Counted from the first letter of the stretch, positions 1-12,398 are shown. The stretch is 64,000 nucleotides of DNA from Ciceribacter sichuanensis (GCF_024055605.1 NZ_JAMXLX010000002.1:496001-560000); one strand, 5' to 3'. Translations and numbers: made by a program. Notes: generated by a model not told the origin, from the sequence alone.

Positions 1-943
1 CGAAGCAGAGCATTGGCACCGGCGTCAGCTTCCACATCAGATCGAGCTGGTTCTCGGTCAGCGCCGTACCCAACGGAGCAACAGCGTTCTCGATACCCGC
101 CTGATACAGCGCGATCACGTCCATATAGCCTTCCACGGCGATGATCGTGTCGGCCCCGCCGGCGCCTTGAAGGGAACGGCGCGCACGGGAGAAATTGAAA
201 AGGACGTTGCCCTTGTGGAAGAGCTCGGTCTCCGGTGAGTTCATGTATTTCGCCATCGCGTCCTGCGCCATGGCGCGACCGCCAAAGGCGATCACCCTGT
301 CGCGTGAGGACAGGATCGGAAACATGATGCGATCGCGGAAATAATCGTAGGAGACCGGGATATCAGGCCCGTGGCGAACCAGTCCGCAAGCCTCGATCTG
401 TTCCTTCGGCACGCCCTTGGAAGCGAGATATTCCTTGAGCGCGTTGCGGCTCTCCGGTGCATATCCCAGCCGGAAAGTCTCGATCGTGCGCCCGGACAAG
501 CCGCGCTCACGCAGGTAGGCGCGCGCCCTTGCGCCGTTGGCGGTCTGGAGCTGGTCCTGGAAGAACTGGGTCGCCAACTCCATAACATCGAGCAGCGTCG
601 TGCGCTCGCGTTCGCGCTGCTGTGCCTGTATGTCGGGCTTCGGCATGGGCACGCCCGCCATCTCCGCCACCTGCTCCACGGCCTCGGGAAAGCTCAACCC
701 TTCGAGATCGGTAAGAAAGCGGAAATGGTCGCCGGTCACGCCGCAACCGAAGCAGTGATAACGGCCCTTGCGGTCTTCGCAGTGGAAGCTCGGGCTCTTC
801 TCGCCATGGAACGGGCAGCAGGCCCAATAGTCGCCACGCGGGACATTGGTCTTCTTGCGATCCCAGGACACGCGACGGCCGATCACGGCCGAAATCGGCA
901 CGCGGTCGCGGATCTCGTCAAGAAACTCGTTGGAAAAGCGCAT
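1..943 (-). CDS. dnaG: DNA primase DnaG, N-terminal part (cut by window edge)
   Basis: Primase that makes the RNA primers for chromosome replication, working with the replicative helicase. About 314 residues are present; the rest lies beyond the left edge. The N-terminal CHC2 zinc-binding domain is clear, with ligands C43, H46, C64 and C67 in the CPFH...CFGCG pattern. The RNA polymerase domain follows, and the TOPRIM fold begins with EGYMD near residue 268. An ATG at 946 directly precedes the chosen one, so the protein could start one residue earlier. The upstream yqeY-like gene is on the same strand but has its own terminator, so dnaG probably has its own promoter in the 944-1050 gap. In many proteobacteria rpoD lies downstream, which would be outside this window. 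Confidence 0.97.
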   Translation of the reverse strand, partial: MRFSNEFLDEIRDRVPISAVIGRRVSWDRKKTNVPRGDYWACCPFHGEKSPSFHCEDRKGRYHCFGCGVTGDHFRFLTDLEGLSFPEAVEQVAEMAGVPMPKPDIQAQQRERERTTLLDVMELATQFFQDQLQTANGARARAYLRERGLSGRTIETFRLGYAPESRNALKEYLASKGVPKEQIEACGLVRHGPDIPVSYDYFRDRIMFPILSSRDRVIAFGGRAMAQDAMAKYMNSPETELFHKGNVLFNFSRARRSLQGAGGADTIIAVEGYMDVIALYQAGIENAVAPLGTALTENQLDLMWKLTPVPMLCF

Positions 944-1050
944 CATGTCCTCAGGCTAGCCATTTCCATATAGGCCGGCATTTCGCGGAACGCTACCAGC
1001 GTCTGCACCCATACCCGCTATTCACAGGCTGGACGGAGACCCGGACGTCC

Positions 1051-1081
1051 AAAACAAAAGGCCCCGCCCGAAGGCGGAGCC
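1051..1081 (-). terminator. Intrinsic terminator after the yqeY-like gene
   Basis: Read on the minus strand, a 9-bp GC-rich stem with a four-base loop (1060-1081) is followed by a T-rich run at 1051-1059. It lies 28 bases after the stop codon of the YqeY gene and separates it from dnaG. Confidence 0.8.
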
Positions 1082-1108
1082 CACGTTTTCCCGGCCAATA
1101 AAGGCCGT

Positions 1109-1558
1109 TTACTTCAGCAGATCCTTCACCATGCCAGAAGCCTTGGCGAAATCCATCTGGCCGGGATAGCGGTCCTTAAGCAACGCGATGCACTTGCCCA
1201 TGTCCCTGAGACCCTGGGCGCCGACTTCCTGAATGGCGGCGGCGGCGGCATCCTTCACCTTCTCGTCGGAAAGCTGTTCCGGCATGAAGGTCTTGATGAT
1301 GGCGATTTCCTCGCGCTCCTGCTCGGCAAGTTCGGGCCGCGCATTTTCGGCATAGATCTTCGCCGACTCTTCGCGCTGCTTGATCATCTTGGTCAGGATC
1401 TGCATGATATCGTCGTCACTGACGGGGTCCTTGCCCGCGCCGCGATTGGCGATATCTCGATCCTTGATTGCAGCCTGGATCAGCCGCACGGTGGACGTAC
1501 GGCGCGTATCCTTGGCCTTGAGGGATTCCTTCAGGGAATCGGCGAGTCTGTCGCGCAT
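1109..1558 (-). CDS. GatB/YqeY domain-containing protein
   Basis: A 149-residue soluble protein of the YqeY family, the free-standing relative of the C-terminal tail domain of the GatB amidotransferase subunit. The family is thought to touch tRNA or amidotransferase metabolism, but no reaction is established. Typical family features are the N-terminal basic helix (RDRLADSLK), STVRLIQAAIKDRDI and the C-terminal KASGMVKDLL. Length is normal for the family. Two ATGs are adjacent (1561 and 1558); the GAAGGA ribosome site is better spaced for the second. YqeY upstream of dnaG is a common arrangement in alphaproteobacteria. Confidence 0.9.
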   Translation of the reverse strand: MRDRLADSLKESLKAKDTRRTSTVRLIQAAIKDRDIANRGAGKDPVSDDDIMQILTKMIKQREESAKIYAENARPELAEQEREEIAIIKTFMPEQLSDEKVKDAAAAAIQEVGAQGLRDMGKCIALLKDRYPGQMDFAKASGMVKDLLK

Positions 1559-1712
1559 CATCTTCCTTCTCCACGGAAAAGCCGGCCTGCAGGCTTCACC
1601 AATTGTGGCTTTTCCTTGTCATTTTCGCCGAAGCAATAGCCAGTCCCGGAGGCTCGCGCAAATCAATTACACAACCCATTGAAATACATGGGAGTTAATC
1701 CAGCGCAAAGAA

Positions 1713-1741
1713 TTGACCGTCGGGATCGATCCGTCTATTTT
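1713..1741 (+). promoter_or_regulatory. Sigma-70 type promoter of carA
   Basis: TTGACC (1713-1718), a 17-base spacer and TATTTT (1736-1741) make a near-consensus housekeeping promoter in the roughly 310-base gap between the yqeY gene and carA. The predicted start near 1748 leaves a leader of about 125 bases, which holds a short GC hairpin (acgcgcg/cgcgcgt around 1777-1796). The rest of the gap shows no gene; it must also hold the divergent yqeY promoter. Confidence 0.6.
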
Positions 1742-1873
1742 CCGGCACCTGCACGAAAATTGTCATCAGGGCCGAACGCGCGCGTATTCGCGCGTCCTCG
1801 ATCTGCGACATAAATGGCCATCGCCTCCCGTTCCTTCAAGGACCGGCGGTTTGCGGCCGGACAAGGAACGAAC

Positions 1874-3079
1874 ATGACCTCGACAGCCCCATGGAGCACC
1901 CGCAAGCCGACCGCCCTCCTCGTCCTCGCCGACGGCACGGTCATCGAAGGACAGGGTATAGGCGCAACCGGCAAGGTCCAGGCAGAAGTCTGCTTCAACA
2001 CCGCGCTCACCGGATATGAGGAAATCCTCACAGACCCCTCCTATCTCGGCCAGATCGTCACCTTCACCTTCCCCCATATCGGCAATGTCGGCACCAACGA
2101 GGAAGACATCGAGGACCTGACGCCCGCCGCCCGGCGCGGTGCGGTCGGCGTCATCTTCAAGGCCGATATCACCGATCCGTCAAACTATCGCGCCGCCAAG
2201 CATCTCGACGCCTGGCTCAAGGCCCGCGGCATCATCGGCCTGAGCGGCATCGACACCCGTGCGCTGACCGCCTGGATCCGCGAGCACGGCGCGCCGAACG
2301 CGGTCATCGCCCATGACCCGAACGGCGTTTTCGACGTCGATGCGCTGAAGGCCGAAGCCAAGGCCTGGAGCGGCCTCGTCGGTCTCGACCTCGCCATCGA
2401 GGCAACCTCCGGACAGTCTTCTGAATGGAAGGAAAAGCCCTGGGTCTGGAACGAAGGCTACAGCGAGCTTGCCGCCGGTGACGTGAAATATCACGTCGTC
2501 TGCCTCGACTACGGCGTGAAGCGTAACATCCTGCGCCTCTTCACCGGCCTCAACTGCCGCGTGACTGTCGTCCCGGCCAAGACTTCGGCTGAAGACATTC
2601 TCGCCCTCAATCCCGATGGCATCTTCCTGTCGAACGGCCCGGGCGACCCGGCCGCCACCGGCGAATATGCCGTTCCGGTCATTCGCAAGCTGGTGGAAAG
2701 CGGCCTGCCGGTCTTCGGCATCTGCCTCGGTCACCAGATGCTGGCGCTCGCGCTCGGCGGCACCACCGTCAAAATGCACCAGGGTCACCACGGCGCGAAC
2801 CATCCGGTCAAGGACTACACCACCAACAAGGTGGAAATCGTCTCGATGAACCACGGCTTCGCAGTCGACAAGAACAGCCTGCCGGAAGGCGTTGAGGAGA
2901 CTCACGTTTCCCTGTTCGACGGCTCCAACTGCGGCCTGCGTCTCGCCGGCAAGCCTGTCTTCTCGGTGCAGCACCACCCCGAGGCCTCGCCCGGCCCGCA
3001 GGACAGCCACTACCTCTTCCGCCGCTTCATCAACATGGTGCGCGAGAAAAAGGGCGAGCCGGCTCTGGCAGAGCGTTGA
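1874..3079 (+). CDS. carA: Carbamoyl phosphate synthase small subunit
   Basis: Glutaminase subunit of carbamoyl phosphate synthase. It releases ammonia from glutamine and channels it to CarB for arginine and pyrimidine synthesis. The 401-residue protein has the CarA N-terminal domain (LADGTVIEGQG, FNTALTGYEEILTDPSY) and a class I amidotransferase domain. The nucleophile is Cys284 in GICLGHQ, and the His368/Glu370 pair lies in HHPEAS. The start at 1874 is chosen because of an AAGGA site eight bases upstream and because the family begins there; the frame stays open to 1814 upstream. Unlike in enterics, carB is not adjacent: five genes lie between, as is usual in rhizobia. Confidence 0.97.
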   Translation: MTSTAPWSTRKPTALLVLADGTVIEGQGIGATGKVQAEVCFNTALTGYEEILTDPSYLGQIVTFTFPHIGNVGTNEEDIEDLTPAARRGAVGVIFKADITDPSNYRAAKHLDAWLKARGIIGLSGIDTRALTAWIREHGAPNAVIAHDPNGVFDVDALKAEAKAWSGLVGLDLAIEATSGQSSEWKEKPWVWNEGYSELAAGDVKYHVVCLDYGVKRNILRLFTGLNCRVTVVPAKTSAEDILALNPDGIFLSNGPGDPAATGEYAVPVIRKLVESGLPVFGICLGHQMLALALGGTTVKMHQGHHGANHPVKDYTTNKVEIVSMNHGFAVDKNSLPEGVEETHVSLFDGSNCGLRLAGKPVFSVQHHPEASPGPQDSHYLFRRFINMVREKKGEPALAER

Positions 3080-3107
3080 TCGGACTCACAGATTAGAGAC
3101 AGCGATG

Positions 3108-3134
3108 CGGCCCGGTTAACCCCGGGCCGTTTTC
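3108..3134 (+). terminator. Terminator between carA and the MATE gene
   Basis: An 8-bp GC stem (3108-3115 with 3122-3129) and a six-base loop, followed by TTTT and a T-rich tract. It serves carA. The last codons of the convergent MATE gene lie within it, so the hairpin is shared by both genes. Confidence 0.75.
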
Positions 3135-4516
3135 ATTTCGAAGCGTACCTTCTGGAAAAACCGCAGGCACAGCATCACCGAAGCGGTGAATAGGCCGATC
3201 AGGAAGCCGATCCAGATGCCGATGCCGCCATAGCCCATCGGGAAGGCGATGAACCAGGCCAGGAAGAAGCCGACGGGCCAGTAGGCGATCAGCGCCAGCA
3301 GCATCGGCACCCGCGCATCCTTGAGCCCACGCAACAGGCCCGACGCAATCGCCTGCAGACCATCGACCAACTGGAAAATGCCGGCGATAACCACGAGCGG
3401 CACGGCAAAATCGAGCACAGCTGCAGCATCCGGGGTATGGGCATTGATAAAGGCGCCGCTCAATTCGCGGGGCATCATGTAAAAGAGCACCCCGCCCGCA
3501 ATCGATATCAGGCTGGCAATCCCGAGCACCGTGATGGCCGCCCGCATCAAGTCGGGATAGTTGCCGCGTCCGTGCGCAAGGCCGATCCGGACGGTTGCGG
3601 CCTGCGACAGCCCGAGCGGAAGCATGAAGGCAATCGAGGTGAGTTGAAGCGCAATACCATGCGCGGCAAGCTCGACCGTGCCGATCTTGCCCATCAGCAG
3701 CGACGCCGCCGCAAACAGGCTGACCTCCGCCAGAACAGTCACGCTGATCGGCAGGCCGAGATGCACGACATCCCAGAGCGCATGCCAATCCGGTCGCCAG
3801 AAGCGAACGAAAAGCTCGTAGCGGCGCGTCTCCTCGCGTGTCTCGATGTAGGCGACCATGAACAGGAAGCTCGCCCACTGCACTGTGACAGCAACGATGG
3901 CAGCACCCGTCATGCCGAGAGCCGGCAGTCCGAAATGGCCAAGCACCAGCGCATAGGCAAGTACCGCATTCATCACCAGAACGGTCAGCGTCACATAGAG
4001 GATGATGCCTGCCCTGCCCGTTGCACTCACAAGTGCACGCAACACGGCGAAAAGCAGCGCAGGCAGCAGGCCGAACTGCACGATCATTACGTAATGCGCG
4101 GCAAGTGCCGCCACTTCAGGCTTCTGGCCGAGCGCCAGCAGGATGGTCTCCGCATGGAAGAACAACGGCGCCGTCATCAGCGTGTAGGCAATCGACACCC
4201 ACATGCCCATGCGGATCGAACGGCGCACGGATACGACGTCTCCGCGCCCATAGGCCTGTGCAACCATCGGAACCACAGCGATGGAGAAGCCGGAGCCGAA
4301 GATGAAGATCGTGAAGAAGAACTGTCCGGCCAGAACCATGGCTGCAAGCGACTGCGCGCCGAGCTGGCCGACGATCACCACATCCGTAGTATGAATGCCA
4401 AGCTGCGCAAGCTGGGCGCCGATCAAGGGAATTCCGAGCTGCAGCGTCGCGAGTATATGCGACCACCAGCTTGCTGCACCGGGCCTTGCGGACGAGATAG
4501 AGGCATGCGTATTCAT
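3116..4516 (-). CDS. MATE family multidrug efflux transporter
   Basis: Inner-membrane antiporter of the MATE (NorM-type) family, likely exporting cationic drugs or metabolites using Na+ or H+. The 466-residue protein has about twelve hydrophobic segments in two repeats. Family signatures include PLIGAQLAQ, TTDVVIVGQLG near the N terminus and ARVPMLLAL with WPVGFFLAW in the second half. The ATG at 4516 is preferred because the protein then begins shortly before the first membrane helix; the frame is open to 4606 but that segment is not family-like. It is convergent with carA and stands alone. The substrate cannot be told from sequence. Confidence 0.92.
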   Translation of the reverse strand: MNTHASISSARPGAASWWSHILATLQLGIPLIGAQLAQLGIHTTDVVIVGQLGAQSLAAMVLAGQFFFTIFIFGSGFSIAVVPMVAQAYGRGDVVSVRRSIRMGMWVSIAYTLMTAPLFFHAETILLALGQKPEVAALAAHYVMIVQFGLLPALLFAVLRALVSATGRAGIILYVTLTVLVMNAVLAYALVLGHFGLPALGMTGAAIVAVTVQWASFLFMVAYIETREETRRYELFVRFWRPDWHALWDVVHLGLPISVTVLAEVSLFAAASLLMGKIGTVELAAHGIALQLTSIAFMLPLGLSQAATVRIGLAHGRGNYPDLMRAAITVLGIASLISIAGGVLFYMMPRELSGAFINAHTPDAAAVLDFAVPLVVIAGIFQLVDGLQAIASGLLRGLKDARVPMLLALIAYWPVGFFLAWFIAFPMGYGGIGIWIGFLIGLFTASVMLCLRFFQKVRFEMKTARG

Positions 4517-4673
4517 GATGGCACCCAAGACGAAAAAAGCCGCTTCCAGAGATGACTGGCGAGCGGCGCGCGACTTTTGCATAGGGGAAACGTCAGGGGG
4601 GAGCAAGGAAAGCTTGCTACCGAGAAATAAATTTCACGGAAGCTTCACATTAACTGATAGGTTGCAGACAGAC

Positions 4674-5579
4674 CTATTTTTCCGACACCCGGTCGTGCCG
4701 CAAGAAATCCACGAAGGCCTTCAGCGGGGCCGGCATGTAGCGACGACTGGGGTAATAGAGGAAAGGCCCTGAAAACGCCTGTTCCCAATCCGGCAGCACC
4801 GGCAGCAAGGCTCCGGATGCGAGATCGTCGCGAAGAAACTCCTCGAAAGTGAAGATGATGCCGAGCCCGGCCCGCACGGCCGCAAGCTCCAGATCGATGG
4901 ACTCCGCGATCATCCGCGGCCGTGGATGAACCGTGATCGCCTCGCCTTCGCGTTCGAAGGTCCATGAAATCGTGCGACCGCTGGCAAAGCGATGCAGGAC
5001 GGCCTCATGGTCGACCAGTTCGCGCGGATGGGAGGGCATTCCCCGCCGCTCGATATAGGCTGGAGCCGCAGCCCCGACATAGCTCTGGCGCCGAGGCCCG
5101 AGCGGAATGGCGATCATGTCCTGATGCAACGCCTCCTCATAGCGGACGCCGGCATCATGCCCTTCGGCCAGCACGTCGACGAAGGCGTCGTTGACCGATA
5201 TCTCCATGGTAATCTCGGGATAGGCTTCGAGAAACCGGGTGGCGATATCTGGCAGGATATTGCGGGCGACGATGCCCGGCACGTTGAGCCGCAACCGCCC
5301 GGCGGGCCGATCGCGAAAGCTGTTGATCGCATCGAGCGCCGTCTCGATTTCCGCAAGTCCCGGCGTCAACCGTTCGAGCAGCCGCTCGCCCGCATCGGTC
5401 AGCGTCACGCTGCGGGTTGTGCGATTGAACAACCGCACATCGAGTTGCGCCTCCAGCCGTCGCATGGCCTCGCTCATCGACGAGGCGGAGACACCACGCA
5501 ACTTACCCGCCGCCCTGAAACTGCGCAGGCGCGCAATGGTCGCGAAGGCGTCGAGCTCAGCGAGCGGCAGATTGCTCAT
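4674..5579 (-). CDS. LysR family transcriptional regulator
   Basis: A 301-residue LysR regulator with an N-terminal winged helix-turn-helix (ELDAFATIARLRSFRAAGK; SASSMSEAMRRLEAQL; RLFNRTTRSVTLT) and a substrate-binding-fold effector domain. It belongs to the large group that often controls a neighbouring oxidoreductase. It is divergent from the aldo/keto reductase at 5704 with 124 bases between the starts, so it most likely controls that gene and itself from this gap. The start is set at MSNLPL; an in-frame ATG five codons upstream is possible. The effector is unknown. Confidence 0.92.
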   Translation of the reverse strand: MSNLPLAELDAFATIARLRSFRAAGKLRGVSASSMSEAMRRLEAQLDVRLFNRTTRSVTLTDAGERLLERLTPGLAEIETALDAINSFRDRPAGRLRLNVPGIVARNILPDIATRFLEAYPEITMEISVNDAFVDVLAEGHDAGVRYEEALHQDMIAIPLGPRRQSYVGAAAPAYIERRGMPSHPRELVDHEAVLHRFASGRTISWTFEREGEAITVHPRPRMIAESIDLELAAVRAGLGIIFTFEEFLRDDLASGALLPVLPDWEQAFSGPFLYYPSRRYMPAPLKAFVDFLRHDRVSEK

Positions 5580-5703
5580 TGTACAAAATTCCAAACAGGC
5601 CGTTTCGTTTGCATCGGATTATCGCACAAAACGTCGAGGAGTAGAAAGGACCTCGGCAACATCCTCAACATCCTCTCCGGGGATTTTCGAAAGGAACCAG
5701 ACA

Positions 5704-6696
5704 ATGCAGACTGTGAAACTCGGCCGGACCGGCCCCTCCGTCTCCCGCTTCGGCCTCGGCTGCATGGGAATGTCCGGCATGTATGGCGAGAGCGACAGAG
5801 CCGAGAGCATCGCCACCATCCACGCGGCCCTCGACGCCGGCATCAACCTGCTGGACACCGGCGATTTCTACGGCATGGGCCACAATGAAATGCTGATCGC
5901 CGAAGCGCTCAAGGGCCGTTCCCGCGACGATATCCTGCTCAGCGTCAAGTTCGGAGCCCAGCGTGATCCCGCCGCCGGCTGGATCGGCTTCGACGCCCGT
6001 CCGGCCGCCGTCAAGACGGCGCTGGCCTACACGCTGCAGCGGCTCGGCGTCGACTACATCGACATCTACCGCCCTGCCCGCCTCGATCCCACCGTTCCCG
6101 TCGAGGACACTATCGGCGCCATCGCCGACATGGTGAAGGCAGGTTTCGTCCGCTATATCGGCCTTTCTGAAGTCGGTGCGGACACCATCCGCCGTGCAGC
6201 GTCCGTCCACCCCATCGTCGATCTGCAGATTGAATATTCGTTGATTTCCCGCGGCATCGAAGACAGGATCCTGCCGACCTGCCGCGAACTCGGCATCGGC
6301 ATCACCGCCTATGGCGTACTTTCCCGCGGTCTCATCAGCGGCCACTGGCAGCCGGCAAGTATCGGCAGGAACGATTTTCGCGCCCATTCCCCGCGCTTCC
6401 AGGGGGAAAATGCCGCCCACAATCTCGCGCTCGCGGAAGCACTCGGCAAGGTCGCCGCATCGAAAGGCATGACGACCGCCCAGGCCGCCATCGCCTGGGT
6501 CGCGGCACAAGGCGATGACATCGTGCCGATCATCGGCGCACGCCGCCGTGATCGCCTTCAGGAATCCCTTAGTGCTGCCGATTTTTCGCTGACGCCGGAG
6601 GATCTCGCCGAAATCGAACGCGCCGTACCGAAGAACGCTGCCGCCGGTACCCGTTATGCCGAAGCGCAGATGGCGCATCTCGACAGCGAAAAGTGA
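5704..6696 (+). CDS. Aldo/keto reductase lacking the catalytic His
   Basis: A 330-residue (alpha/beta)8-barrel protein of the aldo/keto reductase superfamily, of the type that reduces aldehydes with NADPH. Three of the four tetrad residues are visible: Asp51, Tyr56 (DTGDFYG) and Lys82 (SVKFG). The fourth, normally His in the DLYxxH motif, is Ala125 in DIYRPARLDP. I recall the PARLDP form as a recurring subfamily in rhizobia, so this is probably not a random mutation, but catalysis may differ. The divergent LysR gene is the likely regulator. A strong hairpin ends the gene. Confidence 0.9.
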   Translation: MQTVKLGRTGPSVSRFGLGCMGMSGMYGESDRAESIATIHAALDAGINLLDTGDFYGMGHNEMLIAEALKGRSRDDILLSVKFGAQRDPAAGWIGFDARPAAVKTALAYTLQRLGVDYIDIYRPARLDPTVPVEDTIGAIADMVKAGFVRYIGLSEVGADTIRRAASVHPIVDLQIEYSLISRGIEDRILPTCRELGIGITAYGVLSRGLISGHWQPASIGRNDFRAHSPRFQGENAAHNLALAEALGKVAASKGMTTAQAAIAWVAAQGDDIVPIIGARRRDRLQESLSAADFSLTPEDLAEIERAVPKNAAAGTRYAEAQMAHLDSEK

Positions 6697-6711
6697 CCTT
6701 CAAATATGGAA

Positions 6712-6741
6712 ACGGCCCGGTCGAAGCCGGGCCGTTTCTCG
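6712..6741 (+). terminator. Terminator after the aldo/keto reductase
   Basis: A 9-bp perfect stem (6712-6720 with 6727-6735) and a six-base loop, followed by a T-rich stretch. It lies between two convergent genes and may stop transcription from both sides. Confidence 0.75.
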
Positions 6742-6773
6742 TTTCATTCTATCTTGGCCAACCTTCTATCGGA

Positions 6774-7703
6774 TCAGATCGGCCCGGAGAAGGTGTCGCA
6801 GGACGCCACCTTGCCGCTGTCAAAGCCGCGCTTGAACCACTTCATCCGCTGGGCGGACGTGCCATGGTTGAAGCTATCGGGCACGACATAGCCCTGGCTG
6901 CGCTTCTGCAACGTATCGTCGCCGATCTGCCTGGCGGCATTGAGCGCTTCCTCAAGGTCACCTGCTTCGAGCAGGCCCTTCTGCTGCGTGTACTTGCCCC
7001 AGATCCCGGCGAAGCAATCCGCCTGAAGCTCGACGCGCACCGACATCTGGTTGGCTTCGACTTCACTCATCGACTGCCGGGCCTGATTGAATTTCGGCAG
7101 GATGCCGGTCAGGTTCTGAACGTGATGACCGACCTCATGTGCAACCACATAGGCTTCGGCAAAGTCGCCGGAAGCGCCGAAGCGGTCATTGAGTTCCCGG
7201 AAGAAGTCCGTATCGAGATAGACCTTGCGGTCGCCCGGGCAATAGAACGGCCCGGTGGCGGAGGAAGCGGTTCCGCAGGCAGAAGCCGTACGTCCGGCGA
7301 ATAGAACCAGCGTCGGCTCCTGATAGGTCTGGCCGGCCGCCTTGAAGATGCCGTTCCAGGTATCCTCGGTCTCTGCCAGAACAGTACGAACGAAAGCCGT
7401 CATCTCGTCGCTGGCCGGCTGGGAGGGCTGCTCGCCGATCGACTGTTCATAACCCGACCCCTGCTGCTGCATCGAGCCATCGCCCAAGAGTTGCAGCATG
7501 TCGATGCCCATCATCTTCAGGACGAAATATATGACGATGAGAAAAATGATCGTGCCGATGCTCATGCCACCGCCGCGCCGGCCTCCCGTGGGGAGTTGCA
7601 TGCCCGACCGTCCGAACGGATCGCGCCCCATGCCACCGCGGCCGGTCGAGGTGCCGCGCCGGTCTTCAATATTGTCCGATTGACGTCGGCCCTTCCATTC
7701 CAT
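6774..7703 (-). CDS. Neutral zinc metallopeptidase, YpfJ family
   Basis: A 309-residue membrane-anchored protein of the YpfJ/zinc metallopeptidase family. It has a short Gly/Arg-rich cytoplasmic head (MEWKGRRQSDNIEDRRG), one membrane helix (MSIGTIIFLIVIYFVLKMMG, around residues 45-65) and a periplasmic catalytic domain. Zinc ligands are in HEVGHH (His189, Glu190, His193), with further family blocks CPGDRKVYLD and ELQADCFAGIWG. The start at 7703 is chosen because a GGAGAGG ribosome site lies nine bases upstream; an ATG three codons earlier abuts that site and is unlikely. No substrate is known for this family. Confidence 0.92.
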   Translation of the reverse strand: MEWKGRRQSDNIEDRRGTSTGRGGMGRDPFGRSGMQLPTGGRRGGGMSIGTIIFLIVIYFVLKMMGIDMLQLLGDGSMQQQGSGYEQSIGEQPSQPASDEMTAFVRTVLAETEDTWNGIFKAAGQTYQEPTLVLFAGRTASACGTASSATGPFYCPGDRKVYLDTDFFRELNDRFGASGDFAEAYVVAHEVGHHVQNLTGILPKFNQARQSMSEVEANQMSVRVELQADCFAGIWGKYTQQKGLLEAGDLEEALNAARQIGDDTLQKRSQGYVVPDSFNHGTSAQRMKWFKRGFDSGKVASCDTFSGPI

Positions 7704-7811
7704 GGTGTTCATCCTCTCCAGCAAGCGCTGCGCGCCCTTGGAAACAATCTATAGTGCAAACTGTTCCCTGCGGCCATTCCAATCGAGAGGAAGCGCGGCT
7801 CCGCCGGACAT

Positions 7812-8546
7812 TCAGGCCGGCTCGAAAACGAGCAGTTCCTCGAAGTGGTTCATGTCCTCGAAGGCGCAGAAAGCCGGCGGCTTGAGCGCGATCACCGGCG
7901 ACCGGTCGCGGATCTCTTGCGTCACCTTGTCGAGGAATGGAACCCAGGCTGCAATCGTCTCGTCGTCAAAGCGCTCCTTCGGATAGGCGAAGGTGATGTG
8001 GAAGGAATAGCGGTCATGATCGGGATGCCTATAGCCGAGAAGATCGGCGAAACGATTCCGCCAGGATTTCAATCGAGCCCTGTCATCCGCCGTCACCCCA
8101 TCCAGCGTCAGACCCGCCGGCGTTGCTTCGGTCACTTCCATCTCGAACGGACCGTCGGGCACAAAAGCTGCCAGCCGATCCATGTAGATCGCCGTCATGT
8201 CGTCGATCGGCGCATCGAGCGGCACATCGGCCGGCCAGAACGGCAGCTTCCGGCGATATTCGATGATTCCCTGAAACAACGTCATGTGCAGGCTGGAGAC
8301 CGGCGTGAAGGCGAGTTGGCACGCACCCGGCATCGATAGATAGCCCATCCGCGCATCGACGATTGCCTGTTCGCTCTCGGTTCCCGGCAGGAGATGGCAG
8401 ACGATGGTATTGCCCGGCTCGCGCAGGAACTGCCCGGAAGAATTGTATCGCGTTCCGAAATGCGGAAGCGGTTGCGGCGTCAGCGTCCGGGAAAAGAGGT
8501 GCAGATAGGGAGGAAGAGTATCAGGTGTGATCGGTTCGACGGCCAT
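7812..8546 (-). CDS. DUF1868 protein, 2H phosphoesterase-like
   Basis: A 244-residue protein matching the DUF1868 family. It carries two His-x-Thr/Ser-type motifs, LHMTLFQG and FHITFAYP, spaced as in the 2H phosphoesterase fold whose members open cyclic phosphates or act on RNA ends. That assignment is inferred from the motifs. The start at 8546 (MAVEPITPD) has an AAAGG site upstream; the open frame extends to 8654 but the extra segment is Cys/Arg-rich and not family-like. It is divergent from carB. Confidence 0.8.
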   Translation of the reverse strand: MAVEPITPDTLPPYLHLFSRTLTPQPLPHFGTRYNSSGQFLREPGNTIVCHLLPGTESEQAIVDARMGYLSMPGACQLAFTPVSSLHMTLFQGIIEYRRKLPFWPADVPLDAPIDDMTAIYMDRLAAFVPDGPFEMEVTEATPAGLTLDGVTADDRARLKSWRNRFADLLGYRHPDHDRYSFHITFAYPKERFDDETIAAWVPFLDKVTQEIRDRSPVIALKPPAFCAFEDMNHFEELLVFEPA

Positions 8547-8683
8547 GGAACAACCTTTGCGGTGGGGAAATACTGCTCTATCCGTCCGGCAACAAACCTG
8601 TGTGACAATTGAATGAATTCCGGCTCCGCAAAGCCGTTGATCGCCGCTCCCCAACTTTCATGCATTTGGCTTCATTTAAGGGG

Positions 8684-8712
8684 TTGGTTTGGGCGAGAGT
8701 TTTCCCTATAAG
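8684..8712 (+). promoter_or_regulatory. Sigma-70 type promoter of carB
   Basis: TTGGTT (8684-8689), a 17-base spacer and TATAAG (8707-8712). The predicted start near 8719 gives a carB leader of about 90 bases that contains the hairpin at 8747-8779. Confidence 0.55.
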
Positions 8713-8746
8713 CCCCTTCTAGCCTGAAAAGACCCTCGTTTGTGCC

Positions 8747-8779
8747 CCGGCCGGTGAAAATTCACCCTGGCCGGTTTTT
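8747..8779 (+). terminator. Terminator-like hairpin in the carB leader (candidate attenuator)
   Basis: A 12-bp GC-rich stem (ccggccggtgaa with ttcacc-ct-ggccgg, a two-base bulge on the right arm) is followed at once by five Ts. It lies between the carB promoter and the carB ATG at 8808. No plus-strand gene lies upstream that it could terminate (the neighbour at 7812-8546 is on the other strand), so it is best explained as an attenuator or as the end of a short leader RNA. Confidence 0.55.
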
Positions 8780-8807
8780 CGCGCAACCTGAAAATGGAAA
8801 TAAGCCC

Positions 8808-12290
<3,483 letters not shown>

Positions 12291-12296
12291 AAATCC

Positions 12297-12329
12297 GATG
12301 GGTCGGGTGAAAAAATCATCTGACCCATC
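12297..12329 (+). terminator. Stem-loop after carB (terminator or operator)
   Basis: A 14-bp inverted repeat with two G-T pairs and a five-A loop (12297-12310 with 12316-12329), starting six bases after the carB stop. The tail is only weakly T-rich (atcattt), so it is a doubtful intrinsic terminator. A near-perfect TTGACA box follows at 12335, so it could instead bind a regulator of the MFS gene. Confidence 0.4.
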
Positions 12330-12398
12330 ATCATTTGACATTTGTCTATCAGCCCGGAGAAGACGATCATCCGCGACTCAGGTCGAGGAGGACTTCTC

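Noticed and set aside
3437..4555. A 372-codon plus-strand frame opposite the MATE gene
   Set aside because: The translation is His/Arg/Gln-rich without any hydrophobic or family pattern; the MATE protein on the other strand is clear.
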